This document shows, piece after piece, positions 1 to 4,451 of a stretch of 6,155 bases of DNA. Position 1 is the first letter of the stretch; every line of letters starts with the position of its first letter. The notes under the pieces are model-generated. The model saw only the letters and a program-made list of their open reading frames with translations, made no database searches and was not told where the DNA came from. The translations under genes were made by a program, and so were the position numbers. Origin of the DNA: Chloroflexales bacterium (GTDB lineage Bacteria > Chloroflexota > Chloroflexia > Chloroflexales > Chloroflexaceae); NCBI GenBank assembly GCA_013336035.1, contig JAAXUL010000340.1:1-6155 (forward strand). Direction: 5' to 3'.

Positions 1-2
1 AC

Positions 3-858
3 TCATGGCACTACAGAGGCTTCGACCTTGATGCCAGCCGTCAGCACAAGTGTACCATTTTCATGCGGTGTTGTGCGCGAATCGCATGGACGGCTGGTTA
101 GAAAGCCGTTGCAGCTGAGCTCGTCGGGTGCGGTGACCATGAAGTCACGCCAGGCCGGCATTACCGTCGCCAGTTGCTCAACCGGGTACATCACCATCAG
201 CATCAGAATCTCGGGGCCGACGGGGTGGAGCGCGAACTCGAAGGTGGTGACGACGCCGAAGTTGCCGCCGCCGCCGCGCAGACCCCAGAGCAGGTCGGGG
301 TTCTCGATGGCGCTGGACAGCACGACCTCGCCCGAGGCCAGCACGACCTCGGCGCCGACGAGGTTGTCGCAGCTCAGGCCGTACTTGCGGCGCAGGTGGC
401 CGATGCCGCCGCCCAGGGTGAGGCCGGCGACGCCGGTGGTGGAGACCGCGCCGCCGGGCGTTGCCAGGCCGTAGGCCTGCGTAGCACCATCGAGGTCGGC
501 CCAGGTGGCGCCGCCCTGCGCACGGGCGATACGGGCCTGTGGGTCAACGGCGACGGCGCGCATCGCGGACAGGTCGATGACGAGGCCGTTGTCGCAGGTT
601 GCGTTACCCGCGGCGTTGTGGCCGCCGCCGCACGGCCAGGGGCAGCCCGTGGTCGCGAGCGAAATTCACGCTGGCGACCACGTCGGCAGTGTCCGTGCAG
701 CGCGCGATCAGCGCGGGGTACCGGTCGATCATGCCGTTCCACACCAGGCGCGCCGTGTCGTACTCGGCGTCGCCCGGTCGAATCAGCTCCCCGCGCAGGG
801 TCTTGCGGAGCGAACGAACGTCCGCGTCGTGCAGTGCAGTCGAATGTGTGTCGAGCAT
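3..858 (-). pseudogene. Broken BBE-like FAD-linked oxidoreductase (N-terminal half, frameshifted)
   Basis: Family: FAD-binding PCMH-type oxidoreductases (berberine bridge enzyme / 6-hydroxynicotine oxidase-like), which carry FAD on a histidine and oxidise small alcohols, sugars or amines. The reading begins at the ATG at 858-856 (MLDTHSTALHD), preceded by AAGGAG with a 6-base gap. Recognisable blocks are VWNGMIDRYPAL, GLPLAVR, then after a frame change GGGHN (FAD-linking His), LATPGG, TGVAGLTLGGGIG, RKYGLSCDN and LRGGGGNFGVVT. About two thirds of residues match the intact copy at 2175-3602 by hand alignment. The frame is lost around 620-632, where a GCC-rich run is two bases shorter than needed to encode RGGGHN; the first frame then runs into a stop. 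The second frame ends at a TGA at 3-5, about 190 residues before the family's usual end, with residues after LTSRP no longer family-like. The substrate-binding and C-terminal BBE domains are absent from the window. Most likely a decaying gene; a sequencing error could explain the frameshift but not the early stop. Confidence 0.85.
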
Positions 859-864
859 CGAATT

Positions 865-870
865 CTCCTT
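865..870 (-). promoter_or_regulatory. Ribosome-binding site of the broken oxidoreductase
   Basis: The minus strand reads AAGGAG six bases before the ATG at 858. This sets the start there rather than at the in-frame ATG 141 bases further upstream, which would add 47 residues with no family similarity and would cover the 82-base gap after the PIG-L gene. Confidence 0.75.
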
Positions 871-885
871 GTTGTGTATACGCGT

Positions 886-917
886 GTGCGCTATCGCACT
901 GGCAGCATAGTGCTGCC
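886..917. promoter_or_regulatory. Two adjacent inverted repeats in the PIG-L / oxidoreductase gap
   Basis: Plus-strand positions 901-917 read GGCAGCA TAG TGCTGCC, a perfect 7-base inverted repeat with a 3-base centre. Positions 886-899 read GTGCG CTAT CGCAC, a perfect 5-base inverted repeat with a 4-base centre. Both lie within the 82 bases between the minus-strand PIG-L stop (941) and the oxidoreductase start (858). Neither is followed by a T-run, so a terminator is unlikely. An operator or an mRNA hairpin is possible. No convincing -35/-10 pair was found nearby. Confidence 0.4.
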
Positions 918-940
918 GCATTCCCCAACGATTCGCCAGA

Positions 941-1687
941 TCATTCGCCGGCTGATCGTTTGCGCAGCCCGGCGAACAGATCGTCTTCCACCTCGCCACC
1001 GGCGATCACCTGGCTGGAGGCGCAGAACAGCTCGTTCACCCCCCAGAGCTCGCGCTGCTGTGCCTCAGGCAGCGCTGCGAGGCCGGCGTAGCTCGGCAGT
1101 TGTGATTGATAGCAGGTGAGTGCTTGCTGGACCTGCCGCACGTAGGCCGAGGTGTCGATCCGGGTAGTGATCGTCGACCGCTCCCAGGTGCTTGCGCCGT
1201 GCACCACGTTCCCCACAGCTGTGGCCGCATCGCTGCTGAGCGCAGCAAATCGCGCTGATCGCTCGGGTGATGCAGCAAGGTAGTACAACTTGGACACGCG
1301 GTACGGTCCCCAGTTGCCGGTGATGCGCTCGTTGCAGTCGGCGGCACGCAGCACGGCGGTGGTTGTGAAGTGGCTGATCAGGGCGTGATCGGGATAACTC
1401 GGATTGCCCTGTGGCCAATGGGTGATGACCACGTCCGGGCGCAGGAAGCGAATGGCGCGCGTGATGGTGTCGACAAGATCGGTGGCGTCAGCCTCGCCGA
1501 CCTCGCCGTGCGGCTGGCTAAGAAAGCGCACCCGGCGCAGCCCAAGTATGCGGGCGGCAGCGCGGAGCTCGCCCTTGCGCGTGTGGGCAAAGGCTTGCGG
1601 GCCCGGGTACCCATCGGCATCGCCGTGCCAGGCGCGCTCGCCGCTGGTGGCGATGAGCAGGGGTGGCCGGATGACCCATACGCCCAT
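941..1687 (-). CDS. PIG-L/LmbE-family deacetylase, N-terminally truncated
   Basis: PIG-L/LmbE enzymes are zinc-dependent N-deacetylases acting on GlcNAc-type sugars. The 248-residue reading shows the family's second strand (LLIATSGE, residues 10-17), the helix-strand block GELRAAARILGLRRVRFL (39-56), IRFLRPDVVITHWP (79-92), a YPDH motif (98-101) in place of the usual HPDH, and VSKLYYLAAS (131-140). The C-terminus looks complete. The N-terminal strand with the AHPDDE motif, which supplies a zinc-ligand His and Asp and the catalytic Asp, is missing. Upstream in frame there is a TAG about 40 bases before the ATG at 1687, and no Shine-Dalgarno sequence precedes that ATG. Functional members start roughly 40 residues earlier. 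With two ligands and the first His of HPDH gone, the product is very probably inactive. The broken oxidoreductase follows 82 bases downstream on the same strand. It could equally be called a pseudogene. Confidence 0.72.
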   Translation of the reverse strand: MGVWVIRPPLLIATSGERAWHGDADGYPGPQAFAHTRKGELRAAARILGLRRVRFLSQPHGEVGEADATDLVDTITRAIRFLRPDVVITHWPQGNPSYPDHALISHFTTTAVLRAADCNERITGNWGPYRVSKLYYLAASPERSARFAALSSDAATAVGNVVHGASTWERSTITTRIDTSAYVRQVQQALTCYQSQLPSYAGLAALPEAQQRELWGVNELFCASSQVIAGGEVEDDLFAGLRKRSAGE

Positions 1688-1702
1688 CCGGGTCGCCAGC
1701 AG
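1644..1702. repeat. Inverted repeats at the junction of the mirrored PIG-L copies
   Basis: CTGGTGGCGA at 1644-1653 and TCGCCAGCAG at 1693-1702 are inverted copies matching at 9 of 10 positions. Inside them CCGGATG (1667-1673) and CATCCGG (1685-1691) form a perfect 7-base inverted pair. The left outer arm encodes the IATS residues of the minus-strand PIG-L. The right outer arm reads VASS in one plus-strand frame, so the repeat may be the same codons in two inverted gene copies. In DNA this GC-rich, short repeats can also occur by chance. Confidence 0.35.
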
Positions 1703-2107
1703 CTTGCCCAGCTGCGTGAGGCCGCGGAGATCCTAGGCGTGCGCGAGGTTCGTCTGCTGCGCTACCCCGATGATGGAAGATTGGCGGGGACGCCTGCTGG
1801 TGCAGCCATCGCCAGGATCGCGCGGGCCATCCGCCGGATCCGCCCTCAGGTTGTCGTGACCTTCGGGCCGGATGGAGCAACGGGACATCCCGACCATATC
1901 GCGATCGGTCAGCTCACTACCGGGGCGCTCGTGAGCGCCGCTGACCCAACCTATCCCGGAGCCGACGGCAACGCGCCGCAGCCTGGCCCCACCGCGTCCG
2001 TTCCGCCGAACCCCACAGCGCGACCGAACCCCACCGCTGCCCTAGCGCCGAACGGCCGCGAGGTGATTTACCTGGGCCTACTGCGGGAATGCTGTGGGAG
2101 CCTTTAG
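1670..2107 (+). pseudogene. PIG-L/LmbE-family deacetylase remnant
   Basis: An open plus-strand frame becomes PIG-L-like from about 1670-1700 and ends at the TAG at 2105-2107. It shows QLREAAEILGVREVRLL, IRRIRPQVVVTFGPDG and an intact HPDH zinc-site motif (codons at 1886-1897), followed by the usual HIAIG helix. It then runs into a proline-rich stretch with a short in-frame repeat (PNPTAR, PNPTAA), resumes with REVIYLGLL, comparable to the family's KLYYLAL strand, and stops seven residues later. The N-terminal AHPDDE segment is absent, the residues between the second strand and QLREAAE seem deleted, and about 100 C-terminal residues are missing. The frame stays open upstream to 1370, but that part is antisense to the other PIG-L gene and has no family similarity. 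It sits upstream of the intact oxidoreductase, mirroring the minus-strand pair. Family assignment is firm; a functional product is not expected. Confidence 0.7.
2006..2034 (+). repeat. In-frame 18-base proline-rich repeat in the PIG-L remnant
   Basis: CCGAACCCCAC occurs at 2006-2016 and again at 2024-2034, an 18-base period that encodes PNPTAR then PNPTAA. It lies in a proline-rich stretch between the HPDH helix and the REVIYLGLL strand, where PIG-L proteins vary in length. It may reflect replication slippage in a relaxed gene. Confidence 0.5.
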
Positions 2108-2121
2108 GGAACGTTCGCTCC

Positions 2122-2151
2122 GTACTGTGCCAGAGTGTTCTGTAGAAGTAC
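2122..2151. promoter_or_regulatory. 30-base symmetric palindrome upstream of the intact oxidoreductase
   Basis: The segment is built as GTACT, 4 bases, CAGA, 4 bases, TCTG, 4 bases, AGTAC. The two arm pairs share one centre (2136/2137), so 18 of 30 positions are symmetric. It lies 23 bases before the ATG at 2175 and just upstream of the ribosome-binding site, in the short gap after the PIG-L remnant. The placement fits a dimeric repressor's operator or a 5'-leader hairpin. There is no T-run, so a terminator is unlikely. No promoter hexamers are confidently assigned. Confidence 0.4.
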
Positions 2152-2161
2152 CTGGAACCAA

Positions 2162-2167
2162 AAGGAG
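2162..2167 (+). promoter_or_regulatory. Ribosome-binding site of the intact oxidoreductase
   Basis: AAGGAG lies seven bases before the ATG at 2175. It favours this start over the in-frame ATG at 2094, which would overlap the PIG-L remnant and add 27 residues with no counterpart in the paralogue at 3-858. Confidence 0.8.
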
Positions 2168-2174
2168 CAACCCC

Positions 2175-3602
2175 ATGACGGCTTTGAGCACTCGCGCGCC
2201 GGCCCTGCCTCCCTCTGTCCTCCTGCCCCTGGCCCAGCAGCTACGCGGCGCCCTGCTCCGCCCCGGCGATGACGGCTACGACGAGGCGCACCGGGTCTGG
2301 AACGGTATGATCGACCGCTACCCGGCCTTGATCGTCCGCGCCGCCTGTGTTGAGGACGTGGTTGCGGCCGTGTCCTTCGCCCGCGAGATGGGTCTACCCC
2401 TGGCGGTGCGCGGCGGCGGCCACAACGTCGCCGGTCACGGGACGACCGACGGTGGCCTCGTGATCGACCTGGAGCCGATGCATCAGATCGAGGTGAACCC
2501 CGTGGGCCGCATCGCTCGCGTCGGCGGCGGCGCCACCTGGGGCCAGGTGGATGCCGCAACGCAGGAGTACTGCCTCGCCACCCCCGGCGGCGTCTTCTCC
2601 GGCACCGGCGTAGCCGGCCTCACCCTGGGCGGCGGCTACGGCTACCTGCGCAACCTCCACGGGCTCAGTTGCGACAACCTCGTCGGCGCCCAGGTCGTCC
2701 TCGCCTCGGGCGAGGTGATCGAGGTCGGCCCTGACCAACATGCCGATCTGCTGTGGGGCCTGCGCGGTGGCGGCGGCAACTTCGGCGTGGTCACCCGCTT
2801 CGACTTCCGGCTCCACCCTGTCGGCCCTGAGGTGATGTTCGCCTTCGTCTTCCACGACGCCAGCGACGGGAAGATGGCCGAGGCCATTCGCTTCTACCGC
2901 GACTTCGCCGTCGCAGCTCCCGACGAGGTGAGCACCCTGATGGCCTGCGGTGTCATCCCGCCCGAGCCTGAGGTCTACCCCGCGGCCATCCACGGGCGGC
3001 CCTTCGCCGCCTTCGCGGCCCTGTATGTGGGCGACCCGGAGGAGGGCCGCCAGCTGCTCCAGCCGCTGCGCGACTTCGGCACGCCGCTGATCGACGTCAG
3101 CGACGTGATGCCCTACGTCGCCGTGCAGCAGACCTTCGACCACGAGTTCCCCGAAGGCCGGCGCTACTACTGGAAGTCGCTCAACCTCAGTCGGCTGGAC
3201 GATGCGGCGATCGCCCAGATCGCCGCCCACGCCCTTGCCCAGCCCTCGCCCTACAGCACCACCGACCTCTGGCACATCGGCGGGGCGGTGCGCCGCGGCA
3301 GCCCTGAGGCGAGCGCCTTCTACGGGCGCGACTCCGCCTTCCTGCTCAACGCCGAGGCGAACTGGGACGACCCGGCCGACGACGGCGCCAACCTCACCTG
3401 GGCGCACGGCCTCATCGCGGCCCTGGCCCCGTTCTCCGACGGCAGCCGCTACCTGAACTTCGCCGGACTTCAGGAGGAGGGCGAGGCGATGATGCGCGAC
3501 GCCTTCGGCCCCCAGTACGCCCGGCTCGCCGCCCTCAAGGCCCAGTACGACCCCGCCAATCTGTTCCGGCTCAATCAGAATATCACGCCGGCTGCGGCGT
3601 AG
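2175..3602 (+). CDS. BBE-like FAD-linked oxidoreductase, intact
   Basis: A 475-residue flavoprotein oxidase or dehydrogenase, a usual length for bacterial BBE-like enzymes. No signal peptide is visible, so it is probably cytoplasmic. The FAD-binding PCMH domain covers about residues 48-220: RGGGHN (79-84, with His83 as the predicted 8-alpha-histidyl FAD link), GGLVIDL (93-99), LATPGG (134-139), TGVAGLTLGGG (144-154), SCDNLVGA (165-172) and LRGGGGNFGVVT (196-207). A substrate domain follows, then the C-terminal BBE domain with RYLNFAG (425-431) and YDPANLFRLNQNI (458-470). The cysteine that makes a second FAD bond in bicovalent relatives (GVCPTVG type) is replaced (GTGVAG), so a single covalent link is expected. 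NLHGL replaces the common RKYGL. The substrate cannot be read from sequence; sugars, alkaloid-like amines and polyketide intermediates are known for the family. The start is set by AAGGAG and by alignment with the broken paralogue. The exported repeat protein follows 21 bases downstream, probably in one transcript. Confidence 0.93.
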   Translation: MTALSTRAPALPPSVLLPLAQQLRGALLRPGDDGYDEAHRVWNGMIDRYPALIVRAACVEDVVAAVSFAREMGLPLAVRGGGHNVAGHGTTDGGLVIDLEPMHQIEVNPVGRIARVGGGATWGQVDAATQEYCLATPGGVFSGTGVAGLTLGGGYGYLRNLHGLSCDNLVGAQVVLASGEVIEVGPDQHADLLWGLRGGGGNFGVVTRFDFRLHPVGPEVMFAFVFHDASDGKMAEAIRFYRDFAVAAPDEVSTLMACGVIPPEPEVYPAAIHGRPFAAFAALYVGDPEEGRQLLQPLRDFGTPLIDVSDVMPYVAVQQTFDHEFPEGRRYYWKSLNLSRLDDAAIAQIAAHALAQPSPYSTTDLWHIGGAVRRGSPEASAFYGRDSAFLLNAEANWDDPADDGANLTWAHGLIAALAPFSDGSRYLNFAGLQEEGEAMMRDAFGPQYARLAALKAQYDPANLFRLNQNITPAAA

Positions 3603-3608
3603 CTCGAA

Positions 3609-3615
3609 GAAAGGA
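3609..3615 (+). promoter_or_regulatory. Ribosome-binding site of the exported repeat protein
   Basis: GAAAGGA lies eight bases before the ATG at 3624, inside the 21-base gap after the oxidoreductase stop. A promoter has no room in this gap, which supports co-transcription. Confidence 0.7.
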
Positions 3616-3623
3616 TTTCGGTC

Positions 3624-4364
3624 ATGAAGATCACCATGCAGCTCCTCCTCGCCGCCCTGCTCATGCTGTCGTTCGTCATCGTCACGCCCGCCGCCGCCCG
3701 CCCGGCGCCCGTGTTTTGCGACGCGGTGCTCACCGACATAGTCATTCGGGGCGACCTGCTGGTGCCCGAGCGCTCCCACTGTGAGCTGAACAACGTCACG
3801 GTGCTGGGCGATGTGCGCATGCGTGACGGGGCCGGCTTCACGCCCTACGACAGCCGGATCGCGGGCAGCATCACCGGCGCGCAGTTCGAGCTGCTCCACC
3901 TCTTGAACAGCACGGTCGAGGGCGACATCAGGCTGCGCGGCGGCGTGCGGGCGGAGCTCGCCAGGGCGACGGTGACGGGCGACGTGTGGCTCAACGATCT
4001 CTACGAGGCCGTGCTGCTGGAAAGCCGGGTGCGAGGTGCGCTAATGGCGCGCGGCACCAACGGCCAGGTGCAGCTCTGCGGCTCCACCGTGGAGGGCGAT
4101 GCCAGCGTTGTCGGCAACAGCGGCTGGATCATGGTCGGCGGCGACCTGGCGACCTGTGCTACGAATGCGGTGCACGGCACGCTGCGGGTTCATCACAACC
4201 AGCAGGCGATCACGGTCGCCAACAACACGGTGGGGCAGAATCTGATCTGCGCCGCAAATGACCCGGCTCCCACCGTCTTTGCCAACCAGGTGCGCGGCAA
4301 GACCCGCGGCCAGTGTGGTGGGAACGAGCCGATGGATGCGCAGGAGCTTGCCGAGACCGAGTGA
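3624..4364 (+). CDS. Exported beta-solenoid repeat protein, function unknown
   Basis: The 246-residue product starts with a clear secretion signal: MKIT, a hydrophobic core at about 6-20, and an AAA|RP cleavage site near residue 25. The mature part is built of degenerate repeats of about 19-22 residues, each with a turn and short strand of the type V-x-G-D-hydrophobic-x-hydrophobic: IRGDLLV (41-47), VLGDVRM (60-66), VEGDIRL (98-104), VTGDVWL (117-123), VEGDASV (156-162), VHGTLRV (183-189) and VGQNLIC (203-209). This pattern predicts a right-handed parallel beta-helix. It resembles exported actinobacterial and chloroflexal hypothetical proteins ending in NTVGGNLxC...GQC. Six cysteines (32, 53, 152, 178, 209, 231) could form three disulfides outside the cytoplasm. 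There is no lipobox, sortase motif or C-terminal anchor, so it is probably secreted. No catalytic motif was recognised; a structural or binding role is inference. It is the second gene of a likely operon with the oxidoreductase. Confidence 0.85.
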   Translation: MKITMQLLLAALLMLSFVIVTPAAARPAPVFCDAVLTDIVIRGDLLVPERSHCELNNVTVLGDVRMRDGAGFTPYDSRIAGSITGAQFELLHLLNSTVEGDIRLRGGVRAELARATVTGDVWLNDLYEAVLLESRVRGALMARGTNGQVQLCGSTVEGDASVVGNSGWIMVGGDLATCATNAVHGTLRVHHNQQAITVANNTVGQNLICAANDPAPTVFANQVRGKTRGQCGGNEPMDAQELAETE

Positions 4365-4412
4365 GGGCACAGACGCACCACCGCTCTGGTTGCGCCACGT
4401 GTGCACGACAAC

Positions 4413-4451
4413 CGTCAGGGCCGATCCTATGCGGATCGCCCTGACGCTTTT
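4413..4451 (+). terminator. Rho-independent terminator between convergent genes
   Basis: CGTCAGGG (4413-4420) pairs with CCCTGACG (4439-4446), and CGATCC (4422-4427) pairs with GGATCG (4433-4438). This gives a 14-base-pair stem with one bulged C and a TATGC loop, followed by C and TTTT (4448-4451). It lies 48 bases after the exported protein's stop and directly after the minus-strand regulator's stop (4454-4452). The T-run favours the plus strand. On the minus strand the same hairpin is followed by GGTTGT rather than a clean T-run, so it may stop that transcript only weakly. Confidence 0.85.

Noticed and set aside
174..1119. Long plus-strand open frames across the broken oxidoreductase
   Set aside because: They are antisense to sequence with clear family motifs on the minus strand, and their translations are Ala/Arg-rich without any motif.
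1370..1660. The upstream part of the plus-strand frame as the N-terminus of the PIG-L remnant
   Set aside because: This part is antisense to the minus-strand PIG-L gene and has no AHPDDE or other family motif, so the open frame is incidental.
1630..1710. An insertion sequence or attachment site at the PIG-L junction
   Set aside because: No transposase or integrase fragment, no target-site duplication and no long terminal repeats were seen; only short inverted repeats are present.
2109..2116. GAACGTTC as a LexA-type box
   Set aside because: Gram-positive-type boxes need a 4-base spacer between GAAC and GTTC; an 8-base palindrome alone is expected by chance.
2394..3899. A 501-codon minus-strand open frame opposite the intact oxidoreductase and the start of the exported-protein gene
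   Set aside because: It lies antisense to two well-supported genes, has low-complexity Val/Gly/Glu/Ala-rich composition typical of shadow frames in GC-rich DNA, and shows no recognisable motif.
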